A DNA stretch of 64,000 bases from positions 4,154,001 to 4,218,000 of the forward strand of contig OZ271856.1 of NCBI GenBank assembly GCA_965601975.1. The letters run 5' to 3'. This document shows, one piece after another, positions 1 to 8,735 of this stretch. The position numbers and the translations under genes were made by a program. Each line of letters begins with the position of its first letter. Positions within the stretch are counted from its first letter, which is position 1. Source of the stretch: JANQIO01 sp965601975 (lineage in GTDB: Bacteria > Pseudomonadota > Gammaproteobacteria > Pseudomonadales > Halieaceae). The notes beneath the pieces are model-generated. The model was given only the letters and a program-made list of their open reading frames with translations. It was not told the origin of the DNA and searched no databases.

Positions 1-1768
1 CCTCCCCCGATTCGATGACCAGCACATCGGGACGTTTGGCCACCTCCTCCGGTGGCAGGTCCAGGGGACGGGCCACGTCAGTGATCACGCAGCCGGGTTT
101 GACCCGGGTAATATCGAGTATCTTCTTGCCGGCGCCAGAGGTCGCGGTGACGATCATATCCATGTCGCCAATACTCTCGTCGCTGTCGGCATAGGAACAC
201 AGCACCAGTTTGACCCCGGGAGATTCCTTGAGGATGGACTTCTTCAGTACCAGCAGCTTGGCGGCCTCTGGTGATACAAGGTGCAATTCCTGTGCGGTCC
301 TGGCCAGGAGGCGGGCACAGGCGGCCCCAATAGCGCCGGTGGCACCCACCACCATGGCCTTGCCCTTCACTCGCTTGCCCCTCTCCAACTTCAGGAAACC
401 CAGGCGCTCCACCGCGTCGTGCGCCGCCCACAGGGCACCGGAGGCGCTGTAGCTGTTCCCCGTGGTAATAGGCAGCGGAGCCCGCTTGGCCACGGTGACC
501 CCGGCATCGCCGACTACCTTGGTAAAGGCACCCAGCCCCATGATCTGGGCGCCGAGCTTGCGGGCGATGTCGGCGGCGTCCAGTAGTTTTCGATAGGTGA
601 ACTCCGGCGTGTGGGACATGATCTCCTTCGGTGTACCCCCCACGACAATCAACCAGCCCTCGGCCTCGACGCCAGTGGGCGAGCGGATGCCCTCTACCTT
701 CGTGTACACAAACGGCGGCGTGTAGGCCACGGCCTTTTCTACCAGGTCCATGACCGGCGCCGGTGCGACCTTCGACACCATTTCCAGCGGCTTGAGGTTT
801 TTCAGGTATTGCTGTGACAGGGGGTGGATAACGAAGGCGAAGCGGTTGATCTGCTTCAGGCCCTCGATGGGATAGAGAATTCTCGGCTTGATGTCGAGGT
901 CGGTGAAGATCTCCAGATAATCGTCGTGGGTAATGTCTGCCGCTGGTTTGTCCAGCGCTGCCATCACCATGGCCTCGACCACGTTGAGGCCTACGATCTC
1001 ATCGAAGGGCTGCACACTGCAGTCCAGCACCAGCCTCACGCCCTTCTCCGCCAGCTCCTCCAGGCGCTCGTCGGTAATGGTGGACGTGATCACCGTCTTG
1101 CCCTCCAGCTCATCGCGGTCGTAGTGCCGGAGCTGTTCATAGAGGGCCACCACCACGTGGGCATCCTTGACGGCGCGCCGCAACCGCAGGTGGTTGAAGA
1201 ATTTGAAAGTCGCCAGCGAGGGAACCAGCTCCCGGCCAGTTTCCATGCGCAGGATCGGGTGACTGCCGGCGGCGTAGAGCTCCAGCGCGTTCAGGCTGTG
1301 CAAGAGGTTGGGAAGCCCGAACTGCACGATGGGATCGGCAAAGGACAGGTTGTCTGTGAACTCGGCCATGATCGACGCCAGTCGATAGTTGAGCGTTCCC
1401 GACAGGAACAGCACCCTGGCGTTATTGAATATGTTGCCGAGTTCAGCCTGGGTGGAGCGCAGCGTCCACTCCTGGACGATCTCCCGCAGCTTTGAACCCT
1501 CGGTGACGGGCGTGTCTTCCGCCAGCTTCTCCAGTTTGCGGGTCGCCGGCTGGGTGAACCGGTCGGTGCCCACGGTATAGTGCTCCCGCACCATACCCAG
1601 ACCCAGGGTATCCGCCCTGTCGCGCCAGTCCCTGATGAGTTTCTTCGCTTCCCGGGTACTCCCGTCCGTGCCGATGCGCGACACCTGGAATTGCTCACCG
1701 AGAAATCGGGTTTTGAAGCTGCAGTCCAGACTGGCCGGACCGAGGCTGATGCTGACGACCTTTTTCAT
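1..1768 (-). CDS. Long-chain acyl-ACP reductase (AAR)-like dehydrogenase, C-terminus cut by window edge
   Basis: About 589 residues are visible before the gene leaves the left edge; the ATG at 1768 begins MKKVVSISLG. The last ~200 residues resemble cyanobacterial acyl-ACP reductase: a LGAFTKVV segment, a TTGNSYSA segment, then a Rossmann loop GATGAIG starting at residue 475. C560, in PGCVITDVARP, lines up with PCLIVDGGYP of cyanobacterial AAR, the segment I believe holds the thioester-forming cysteine. AAR enzymes reduce fatty acyl-ACP or acyl-CoA to fatty aldehyde with NADPH. The N-terminal ~340 residues are much longer than in cyanobacterial AAR and I do not recognise them. It is divergent from a wax ester synthase 190 bases away, which fits aldehyde supply for wax alcohol. 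The family call is an alignment from memory; the substrate is inferred. Confidence 0.6.
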   Translation of the reverse strand, partial: MKKVVSISLGPASLDCSFKTRFLGEQFQVSRIGTDGSTREAKKLIRDWRDRADTLGLGMVREHYTVGTDRFTQPATRKLEKLAEDTPVTEGSKLREIVQEWTLRSTQAELGNIFNNARVLFLSGTLNYRLASIMAEFTDNLSFADPIVQFGLPNLLHSLNALELYAAGSHPILRMETGRELVPSLATFKFFNHLRLRRAVKDAHVVVALYEQLRHYDRDELEGKTVITSTITDERLEELAEKGVRLVLDCSVQPFDEIVGLNVVEAMVMAALDKPAADITHDDYLEIFTDLDIKPRILYPIEGLKQINRFAFVIHPLSQQYLKNLKPLEMVSKVAPAPVMDLVEKAVAYTPPFVYTKVEGIRSPTGVEAEGWLIVVGGTPKEIMSHTPEFTYRKLLDAADIARKLGAQIMGLGAFTKVVGDAGVTVAKRAPLPITTGNSYSASGALWAAHDAVERLGFLKLERGKRVKGKAMVVGATGAIGAACARLLARTAQELHLVSPEAAKLLVLKKSILKESPGVKLVLCSYADSDESIGDMDMIVTATSGAGKKILDITRVKPGCVITDVARPLDLPPEEVAKRPDVLVIESGE

Positions 1769-1881
1769 GGGGCCAGACCTTTTGTCATGAATCTCCTAAG
1801 GATAGTCTGCCGCCGATCACCCGGGGTTGATGGAGCGCAAGAAAGCCGGATTGTCCCAGACAGGCCGTCCCGGACAGGGAG

Positions 1882-1926
1882 TTCCCGACAGGCCGGGAAG
1901 TGCGGAGCGAGAATCCCCCCTATACT
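1882..1926 (+). promoter_or_regulatory. Inverted repeat and -10 box between AAR-like gene and WS/DGAT
   Basis: A perfect inverted repeat, TTCCCG-ACAGGC-CGGGAA (1882-1899), lies 21 bases before a TATACT -10 hexamer (1921-1926), so it would cover the -35 region of a WS/DGAT promoter. No good -35 hexamer is visible. The repeat is in the shared intergenic region, so a protein bound there could control both divergent genes. The role is inferred. Confidence 0.35.
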
Positions 1927-1957
1927 CATGACTAAATAACTAGAACAGGTAATTACA

Positions 1958-3514
1958 ATGCGCCGCCTTCCCCTCACAGACGCGATGTTCCTCGTCAATG
2001 AAACCCGCCGCACCCCGATGCACGTCGGGGGCCTGCACCTTTTCGACCTGCCCAAGGGGCGCAATGAAACCGATTTCCTGCACGGCCTGAGCGAAATCCT
2101 GCGCTATGACGAGCACATGCGACATCCGTTTGGCGCGAGACTGAAAATGGGCCCACTGGGCCAGTTTGGACCCATTTCCTGGGAAGACGACGACCAACTG
2201 GACATGGACTACCACATCCGTCACTCGGCCCTGCCGCGCCCCGGCCGCTACCGCGAGCTGTTTGCACTGATATCCCGCCTGCACAGCACGCTGCTGGATC
2301 GTTCACGCCCGCTTTGGGAGATGCACCTGATCGAGGGTCTTGAGAACAACCAGTTCGCCACCTACTTCAAGGCCCATCACTGCGCCATCGATGGCGCGGG
2401 CTCCATGCACCTGCTCAACAGCATGTACTCGACCAACCAGCGCACACGCCTCACCTACTCGCCCTTTTCGGAAGAAGCCTACGAGGCCTACAAGGAGGTG
2501 CTGAAGGCCTCACAGCCCAGGAAGCTGCGGCCCCGGGAAGACGAGATGAAGGCGGTGACCGAGCTGATTCGGGAGCAGCTCGGCGGCGCCGTCAACGTCG
2601 GCAAGGCCCTGCGGGACTACGCCGGCGTGTGGCTGGGCCGCAACAAGAAACTGGCGGCCCCGCTGTACAAGAGCCCGCGTACACCCCTGAGTACTCGCAT
2701 CACCGGCGCCCGTCGGTTCGTGGCGCAGTCCTGGAACTTCCAGCGCGTTCGCACCATGAGCAAGGCCTACGGCGGCACACTCAATGACGGCGTCCTCGGC
2801 ATGGTGTCGGGCGCCCTGCGGCGGCACCTGATGGACCAGGGCGGCTTGCCAAAGCACTCGCTCAAGGCCATGGCCCCGGTATCCCTGCGCGCCGCAGACG
2901 ACATGGAGTCTGCCAACGCGGTGGGGTTCATTACCGCCGATCTCGGCACCGACCAGAAGGATCCTGCCAAACGGATGCGCGTCATCCAGGACTCCATGCA
3001 GGCCGGCAAGGACCAACTCTCAGGCATGAGCCGCCGGGAAATTGAGGTCTACACCGTATTGACCCAGGCTCCGCTGCTGCTGACGGCAGTAACCGGGAGC
3101 ACACACCGTTTCCCCGCCTTCAGCACCGTGGTGTCCAATGTACCGGGACCACGCCAGCCCATGTACTGGAACGGCGCCCGGCTTCGGGGTCTCTACCCCG
3201 TGTCGATCCCCTTTGACGGCTTTGCCGTCAATTTCACCGTGGTATCCAACCACGAGAACCTGGACTTTGGCATCGTCGCCTGCCGCCACAGCGTGCCCCA
3301 CGTACAGCGCTTTATCGACTACATGGAAGAAGCTCTGGTCGAGCTGGAGCAGGGCGCCGGCCTCAGCCGCCCCGCGCCAAAGCGCAAAGCGCCTGCGGCC
3401 AAGCAAAAAGCGCCTGCGGCCAAACAAAAAGTGCCTGCGGCCAAACGCAAAGCGCCAGCGGCCAAACCCAAAGCAGCAGGCAAAAGCAAAGCTGCAGCGC
3501 GCAAACGCAAATAG
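1958..3514 (+). CDS. Wax ester synthase / diacylglycerol acyltransferase (WS/DGAT family)
   Basis: 518 residues. The N-terminus has the family signature around PMHVGGLHLF (residues 20-29), and the acyltransferase motif HHxxxDG is intact as H140-H141-C-A-I-D145-G146. These enzymes join acyl-CoA to a fatty alcohol or diacylglycerol at the membrane, making wax ester or triacylglycerol storage lipid. The last ~50 residues are unusual: a Lys/Ala/Pro-rich tail containing four 7-residue repeats of the KAPAAKQ type. The ATG at 1958 is preceded by a weak Shine-Dalgarno (CAGG) and gives the normal family N-terminus. The divergent AAR-like reductase suggests aldehyde or alcohol supply. Family assignment is secure; wax versus triacylglycerol cannot be told from sequence. 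Confidence 0.9.
   Translation: MRRLPLTDAMFLVNETRRTPMHVGGLHLFDLPKGRNETDFLHGLSEILRYDEHMRHPFGARLKMGPLGQFGPISWEDDDQLDMDYHIRHSALPRPGRYRELFALISRLHSTLLDRSRPLWEMHLIEGLENNQFATYFKAHHCAIDGAGSMHLLNSMYSTNQRTRLTYSPFSEEAYEAYKEVLKASQPRKLRPREDEMKAVTELIREQLGGAVNVGKALRDYAGVWLGRNKKLAAPLYKSPRTPLSTRITGARRFVAQSWNFQRVRTMSKAYGGTLNDGVLGMVSGALRRHLMDQGGLPKHSLKAMAPVSLRAADDMESANAVGFITADLGTDQKDPAKRMRVIQDSMQAGKDQLSGMSRREIEVYTVLTQAPLLLTAVTGSTHRFPAFSTVVSNVPGPRQPMYWNGARLRGLYPVSIPFDGFAVNFTVVSNHENLDFGIVACRHSVPHVQRFIDYMEEALVELEQGAGLSRPAPKRKAPAAKQKAPAAKQKVPAAKRKAPAAKPKAAGKSKAAARKRK
3386..3469 (+). repeat. Four 21-bp tandem repeats encoding a KAPAAKQ-type tail
   Basis: Four in-frame 21-base units starting at 3386, 3407, 3428 and 3449 encode K-(A/V)-P-A-A-K-(Q/R/P), followed by a further Lys/Ala-rich end. 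The tail starts at about residue 470 of the acyltransferase and resembles histone H1-like or AlgP-like basic repeats. Exact 21-base periodicity with few substitutions suggests recent slippage expansion. Confidence 0.85.
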
Positions 3515-3564
3515 AGGCCGCACTATCGCCTGAATGACCCGCTTTGCCTCGTTTTAGCTGTTAT

Positions 3565-3618
3565 TTGAAGCCATTTTGTACAACCGTTATACCTGCGGGG
3601 GAATCGACACTCCCCCGC
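3565..3618 (+). promoter_or_regulatory. Promoter and 5' hairpin upstream of MFS symporter
   Basis: TTGAAG (3565-3570), a 17-base spacer and TATACC (3588-3593) form a plausible sigma-70 promoter with four of six matches in each hexamer. A perfect 8-bp stem, GCGGGGGA / TCCCCCGC (3595-3602 and 3611-3618, loop of 8), starts at the expected transcription start, so the mRNA would begin with a GC-rich hairpin. There is no T-run, which argues against a terminator for the upstream gene. Confidence 0.4.
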
Positions 3619-3660
3619 GCCACCTGAACGACCGCAAAAGGCAAAAATAAGAAGAACGAT

Positions 3661-5058
3661 ATGTCCACAGCGCCCAGCACAGAAAAACTCAGCTTCACCG
3701 AAAAAGTCGGCTACGGCCTAGGTGACACCGCCTCGAATTTCTTTTTCCAGGTGTTCAATATCTTCCTGCTGTACTACTACACGGACGTTTTCGGGCTGAG
3801 CCCGGCCGCCGTGGGGACGATGTTCCTGGTCACCAAGGTGGTCGATGCCTTCACCGACCCGGTCATGGGCATCATCGCCGACCGCACCGAATCGCGCTGG
3901 GGCAAGTTCCGGCCGTACCTGCTGTGGGCGGCCATTCCCTACGGGCTGCTGGGCTACGCGATGTTCGCCAATCCCGACCTGTCAGACGCGGGCAAGCTGG
4001 TCTACGCCTATGCCACCTACACGCTGATGATGCTGGCCTATACCGCCATCAACGTGCCCTACGGTGCGCTGATGGGCGTGATTTCGCCGTCCTCGGACGA
4101 ACGGCTGAAAGTGGCGAGCTACCGCTTTATCTGCGCCTTCAGCGCGGCCTGGCTGATCGGGACCTTTGTCACCCCGTTGAAAAGCCTGCTCGGAGGGGGC
4201 GACGAGGCCGAGGGGTTCCGGCTGACCATGATGATTTTCTCCGTGGCCTCCATTGTGCTGTTCTGGGCCACCTTCGCCACTACCAAGGAACGCGTAAAGC
4301 CGCCCCCCGTGGAGCACAGCCTGAAGGAGGACCTCCGCGCCGTGGCCGCCAACCTGCCGTGGATCGTCATGCTGATATCCGGTGTCTTCACGCTGGCGCA
4401 GGTCGCTGTCAGGGCGGGCGCCCAGGTCTACTTCCTCAAGTACTATGTCGGCGATGATGGTACGCCCCTGTTCTGGATCTTCGACAAGACCGCCGTATTC
4501 ATCTCCCTGGGGACATTCGCGTTTATCGGCGGCGTCTTCATGACCCGCTTCCTGAACGGGTACTTCGAGAAGCGAACCCTGCTGATGGCCCTGAATATCA
4601 TGGGCGCGCTGCTTGCCATACCCTTCTTCTTCATACCGCCGGACCAGTACTGGCTGCTGGTGGCATTCGGCTGCCTCGGCCAGTTCATCGCCGGCCCGGG
4701 GCCGGCGCTGGTATTCGCCATGTACGCGGACTGCGCCGACTACGGCGAGTACAAGACCGGTCGCCGCACCACCGGCCTGATCTATTCCGCCGGCGGCTTC
4801 GCGGCGAAATTTGGATTGGCCCTGGGCGCCGGGCTCTCGGGCTTTCTGCTGGCGGGTGTTGGCTTCGTCGCCAATGCCGAGCAATCCGAAACGGCAATGC
4901 TGGGTATCCGCCTGATGTACACGATCTACCCTGCCATCTTGTTGGTATTGGGCACCGTCTCGCTGTACTTCTATAACCTTTCCGACCAGAAGGTCAGGGA
5001 CATCGAGGTCGAACTGGACACCCGGCGCCGCGCCCACGCAGAGCCCCAGATGGCGTAG
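3661..5058 (+). CDS. MFS transporter, glycoside-pentoside-hexuronide:cation symporter (MelB/GPH) family
   Basis: 465 residues, a typical length for the GPH family. The N-terminus (VGYGLGDTASNFFFQ, then LLYYYTDVFGLSPAAVG) and the segment DAFTDPVMGIIADRT-SRWGKFRPYLLW are diagnostic. The latter contains the conserved Asp pair that binds the coupling cation in MelB. Hydrophobic segments fit 12 helices. These inner-membrane carriers import oligosaccharides, pentosides or hexuronides with Na+ or H+. No glycoside hydrolase or sugar regulator is adjacent, so the substrate is unknown. It is followed closely by a convergent hydrolase gene. Confidence 0.85.
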   Translation: MSTAPSTEKLSFTEKVGYGLGDTASNFFFQVFNIFLLYYYTDVFGLSPAAVGTMFLVTKVVDAFTDPVMGIIADRTESRWGKFRPYLLWAAIPYGLLGYAMFANPDLSDAGKLVYAYATYTLMMLAYTAINVPYGALMGVISPSSDERLKVASYRFICAFSAAWLIGTFVTPLKSLLGGGDEAEGFRLTMMIFSVASIVLFWATFATTKERVKPPPVEHSLKEDLRAVAANLPWIVMLISGVFTLAQVAVRAGAQVYFLKYYVGDDGTPLFWIFDKTAVFISLGTFAFIGGVFMTRFLNGYFEKRTLLMALNIMGALLAIPFFFIPPDQYWLLVAFGCLGQFIAGPGPALVFAMYADCADYGEYKTGRRTTGLIYSAGGFAAKFGLALGAGLSGFLLAGVGFVANAEQSETAMLGIRLMYTIYPAILLVLGTVSLYFYNLSDQKVRDIEVELDTRRRAHAEPQMA

Positions 5059-5085
5059 TTGGAAGTTGGGGGCGGGACTCCGCTC

Positions 5086-6363
5086 TCAGGCGCGCGGCAG
5101 GCCTGCGCGCTGTTTTACCCGGCCTGTGCGAGCCCGGGCACTGGCGAGGGCTGCACCGCTGATACGGGCGGTGCGGGTGTCGCCGAAGGGCGTCCCCAGG
5201 CCGCTGTTGACGATGAACGCCACGGACAGGTTACGACTGGGGTCCGCCCAGGCACCGGAGCCGCCGAAGCCGAAATGACCGAAGGCCTGCCGGGGAATGC
5301 CCCGGGTAGTGAACACGCCGTGGTAGCCCAGCCGCCAGCGCATATCGAAGGGAATGACCGAATTCTTGCCCGTGGGGCGCTGCAGCGTCGATGCCTGGTC
5401 CACGGTGTCCCGGGACATGAGCCGCAGGCCGTCCAACTCACCCCCGTTTGCCAGCAGGGCATACATCTTCGCCAGGGAGCGGGCGGTGAACAGGCCGTTG
5501 CCGGCCGGGATGGCCACGCTGAGGGTCTCGGGTGAGCCGAAGTCGAAATTGCTGATCCCCCGCGGCGCGAGCGCGTCGAAAATGCTGGTCAGGTCGGAAT
5601 CCACCCCCAGGCGGCGCAGGATGCGGCCGATGCGCGAGACATGGACTTCGAGACGCGAGCCAAAGGAGGAGCGGGCCAGGTTCTGGGTACGCTCCGGGAA
5701 GACCAGCGTGGCTGCCCGGGCATGCTCGCGCTTGGGTGTACCGATAAACAGGCCGTCCAGGCCCAGTGGCCGGGCGATCTCTGTCTGTACCAGGTTGGCG
5801 AACTTTTTCCCGCTGACCCGTTGCACGATCTCACCGACCAGGAAACCATAGGTCAGGCCATGGTAGCCGGTGCGGGTGCCCGGCTCGTGTGCAGGCTCGG
5901 TCTGCTCGATGGCCTGGATCATATGCTTCCAGTCCAGCATGCGATCGACATGGTCGATCATCTGGCGAATGTGGTAGAGCCCGGACTGGTGGGCGAGCAC
6001 CTGGCGAACGGTGATGTTCTCCTTGCCCTGCTGCCCGAACTCGGGCCAGTACTCGGCGACCCGGGCGTCGTAGTCGACCAGGCCGCGGTCGGCGTAGATA
6101 TGCAGCAGTGTGGAGGCGACACCCTTGGTGGTGGAGAAACTGGGCGCCATGGTGTCACGCTGCCAGGGGGTGTCACCGTCGTCGCTGTAGCCGCCCCACA
6201 GGTCCACCACCGGCTCGCCGTGGTGATATACGCAGACGGCGGCGCCGCCGCTGTAGCGGCTTAGCAAGTCGCGAAAGGTGGCTTCGACATCCTTGAAGTC
6301 GGGGTGGAGTCGGCCATCCAGGTGCAGGATGGGCTTGTTGGTCCGCTTCAACAGTCCGGTCAT
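5086..6363 (-). CDS. Serine hydrolase, class C beta-lactamase / esterase EstB family
   Basis: 425 residues with the beta-lactamase-fold catalytic set: S77-T-T-K80 (SxxK, in PSFSTTKG), Y167 in GTRTGYHG as the second motif, and a C-terminal GHFGFGGSGAW segment corresponding to HxG/KTG. In this family (EstB, LactB-like) the motifs usually mean carboxylesterase, transesterase or D-peptidase activity rather than antibiotic resistance. No signal peptide is obvious, so a cytoplasmic esterase is likely. It is convergent with the symporter gene and 160 bases downstream of the transporter-SBP fusion gene on the same strand. Substrate unknown. Confidence 0.85.
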   Translation of the reverse strand: MTGLLKRTNKPILHLDGRLHPDFKDVEATFRDLLSRYSGGAAVCVYHHGEPVVDLWGGYSDDGDTPWQRDTMAPSFSTTKGVASTLLHIYADRGLVDYDARVAEYWPEFGQQGKENITVRQVLAHQSGLYHIRQMIDHVDRMLDWKHMIQAIEQTEPAHEPGTRTGYHGLTYGFLVGEIVQRVSGKKFANLVQTEIARPLGLDGLFIGTPKREHARAATLVFPERTQNLARSSFGSRLEVHVSRIGRILRRLGVDSDLTSIFDALAPRGISNFDFGSPETLSVAIPAGNGLFTARSLAKMYALLANGGELDGLRLMSRDTVDQASTLQRPTGKNSVIPFDMRWRLGYHGVFTTRGIPRQAFGHFGFGGSGAWADPSRNLSVAFIVNSGLGTPFGDTRTARISGAALASARARTGRVKQRAGLPRA

Positions 6364-6523
6364 CGAGGAACCTGCTGTCTGCTTATAGTAATAATACCGC
6401 GGGCGCCAATCAGGCTGCTTATCAGAACACTAACACACCGGGACAGGTGGCGCCCTCGACTGGGTCAATGCCACGGTTGCGGAATGAATAGTTGACCCGC
6501 TGCCCACCTGGGGTGTTGTAGGG

Positions 6524-8674
6524 TCAGTCCACCCAGTGCAGCACGTCGCGGATGATGGACCAGCGCGGCGCGCTGGGGCCAGCCCCACCGCCCGCAATCC
6601 AGTGATCGAACAGGGCATCGACGGTGCCGTTTTTCTGCTTGAGCACGGTCCACTCGGAGGTGAACCGCTCCCAGTCAGGGTCTCCTGGCGGCAGCGGGTA
6701 CCCGAGCGGCACCTTGTAGATGAGAGGGTGCGGCAGCGCCACGGTGTAGCCGGGGTATATCAGCGTCCATGCGGAACCGCCTTCGGCGGAATACACCACC
6801 GCATCCAGCTCGGGTCGCCGGCCGCGGAGGAAAGGCCGGGGGGAATCGATGGCGTGGAATTCGGCATTGGGGAACCGTAGCCTGGCCTCCCTGACAAACG
6901 CATCATCGGACTGAACCACACCAAGCTGCAGATCGTCGATCTGCAGCACGGCCCCGTGGGAACTGAATTCCCGGCGGCGGTGGTCTGCAACCAGGAAGGC
7001 CAGTGACAGGTCCATGGGCGAGGCCCCGAATTGCCATCGAAGGATACGCCCGGGCGTCATGGCAATGCCGGACATCACGATATCGATTTGCCCGCTGTCG
7101 AACAGCTCTGATATCTGGTCAATGTTGATCCGCACCATTTCCAGTTCGACGCCAAGGTCGCTGGCCAGGTGGTGCGCCATCTCCACATCGAAGCCCACAA
7201 CTTCGCCCTGTTCATTGCGGAAGGCAAAGGGGAGTGAATCGCCGAGGTAGCCAACTCGCAGGGTGCCGCGATTCGCTATCACCTGCAAACGCCCACGGGA
7301 ACCCGCATCGGGCTCAACGGGCGGCAGGGCATCGTGCCAACTGGTTGATGGCACGGACCGCTGCATCCAGCTGATTTCGATCAGCTTCTGCTCGCCTCCG
7401 TCGCCCTCGCCCATCGCGTAATCCAGGTACCCGCGCAACAGCAGCAGGGAAACGACCACGGCAAGCAGCGAGATCACACCCGCCCTCAGCAGCCGCGGCA
7501 GGTCGACCCGGAACATTCCGCGACTGATAGAGACGGCGACGATGGTAAGCGCCAGCAGGTGCATCGCGCCCAGCACTACCCGGATACGGTCGGTGTAGAC
7601 GGTGGACATGACAAAGAGCTCCATCATGTCGGCGGGAATCTGGAGCAGGTCGAGCAGGAACGGGATGCCGATTATTGGCGCAACAAAACTGCTTAGCAGG
7701 GCGCTGCCCTGGAACATCAGCTGCTCGGGCAGTTCCAGGCCACGCCCGAGGTACCAGGCGGAAAAGGGCACGAACATGAGAATGGCGTAGGTGCCCAGGT
7801 TGGGAAACGGATAGGCCAGCGGCATCAGGATCCGGATGGCTGCATCGCTGTCGTCGTCCTCCACCCCGTGGCGCCGGAACAGCTCGCGCACGTTGTCGAT
7901 CAGCTGGGGTAGCACCACGATGATCTTGCCGGTTGCGAATATCGTGACCAGCGTGTCCCTGGGAATCGCCAGCAGCTCCCCGTAACGGAACGGGGTCAGC
8001 GCGGTTATGAGCAAGGGCAGCACCAGGAACGTCAGGATCAGGCACACCACGGTATAGGTCAGCAGGTAGGCCTGCAGCTTGCTGATTTCTGCGACCTCAA
8101 TCGTGCCCGCCACGCCGGCGGCGATCGCGAACCCCCCGATGGGCGTCAGCTTGATGACAATCTTGTTGATGCGATTGAGACCGTCCGCCAGAACATCCAG
8201 CGCTCGCAGCAGGCCTTCATTGCCCTTGAGGCCGCTGATGCCGACACCCAGGAGGATACTGAACAGCACGGTGGCCGGAACGATATTGTTCGCCATGGAA
8301 CCGAAGGGATTGGCCGGAATATAGAGAGCCACGAGGTCGATGATGGGCGGTGCTTCGACCAGGCTGCGACTGAAGAAAGACGCCGACTGCCATTCGGGAA
8401 ACGCCAGCGGCACCGTGACCAACACCACCACACCCAGGCTCAGCAGGGCACCCAGTGCTGCCATGGCCGCCAGCAGCAGGCCGCGGCTCTCCGACCAGGA
8501 AATCGCGCCGAGGTTGCCCACCAGGGAGACCACGATATAGGGAAGCACGGTCATCTGCAGCAAACCGATGAAGACGTCCCCTGCGACCGAGAAGGGCGCC
8601 GCCAGCTCGCCAAGAAAGATGCCGGTGAAAACCCCTGCGAAGAGCCCCAGCAGGATCTTGGTAGTGAACGACAT
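6524..8674 (-). CDS. SLC1/DAACS-type symporter fused to a C-terminal periplasmic solute-binding domain
   Basis: 716 residues. Residues 1-415 are a dicarboxylate/amino acid:cation symporter core with many membrane helices and the HP1/HP2-type layout. A short linker leads to residues ~462-705, an SBP family 3 domain (RGTLRVGYLGDSLPFAF, then EVVGFDVEMAHHLASDLG, then DIVMSGIAMT). SBP3 domains normally serve ABC importers of amino acids. The SLC1 substrate motifs are altered: NMDGT reads FPNLGT (290-295), and the serine-rich HP1 loop reads FATGKIIVVLP. The likely role is binding-protein-assisted transport, or a sensor that keeps the transporter fold. The last helix places the SBP domain outside. 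The start at 8674 gives a normal SLC1 N-terminus. Confidence 0.8.
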   Translation of the reverse strand: MSFTTKILLGLFAGVFTGIFLGELAAPFSVAGDVFIGLLQMTVLPYIVVSLVGNLGAISWSESRGLLLAAMAALGALLSLGVVVLVTVPLAFPEWQSASFFSRSLVEAPPIIDLVALYIPANPFGSMANNIVPATVLFSILLGVGISGLKGNEGLLRALDVLADGLNRINKIVIKLTPIGGFAIAAGVAGTIEVAEISKLQAYLLTYTVVCLILTFLVLPLLITALTPFRYGELLAIPRDTLVTIFATGKIIVVLPQLIDNVRELFRRHGVEDDDSDAAIRILMPLAYPFPNLGTYAILMFVPFSAWYLGRGLELPEQLMFQGSALLSSFVAPIIGIPFLLDLLQIPADMMELFVMSTVYTDRIRVVLGAMHLLALTIVAVSISRGMFRVDLPRLLRAGVISLLAVVVSLLLLRGYLDYAMGEGDGGEQKLIEISWMQRSVPSTSWHDALPPVEPDAGSRGRLQVIANRGTLRVGYLGDSLPFAFRNEQGEVVGFDVEMAHHLASDLGVELEMVRINIDQISELFDSGQIDIVMSGIAMTPGRILRWQFGASPMDLSLAFLVADHRRREFSSHGAVLQIDDLQLGVVQSDDAFVREARLRFPNAEFHAIDSPRPFLRGRRPELDAVVYSAEGGSAWTLIYPGYTVALPHPLIYKVPLGYPLPPGDPDWERFTSEWTVLKQKNGTVDALFDHWIAGGGAGPSAPRWSIIRDVLHWVD

Positions 8675-8735
8675 CGATAGAGCCCTTATCCGGGGGTTTC
8701 CACTATTTTTGGCGGCATCCCGGGAACAATCGGTC

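Noticed and set aside
824..1495. Plus-strand frame at the left edge
   Set aside because: The minus strand is open from 1768 to the edge with a Rossmann motif and an AAR-like end; the plus frame has no family features.
5086..6363. Antibiotic-resistance AmpC
   Set aside because: Motifs fit the EstB/LactB esterase branch, with YHG in place of the AmpC YAN motif and no signal peptide.
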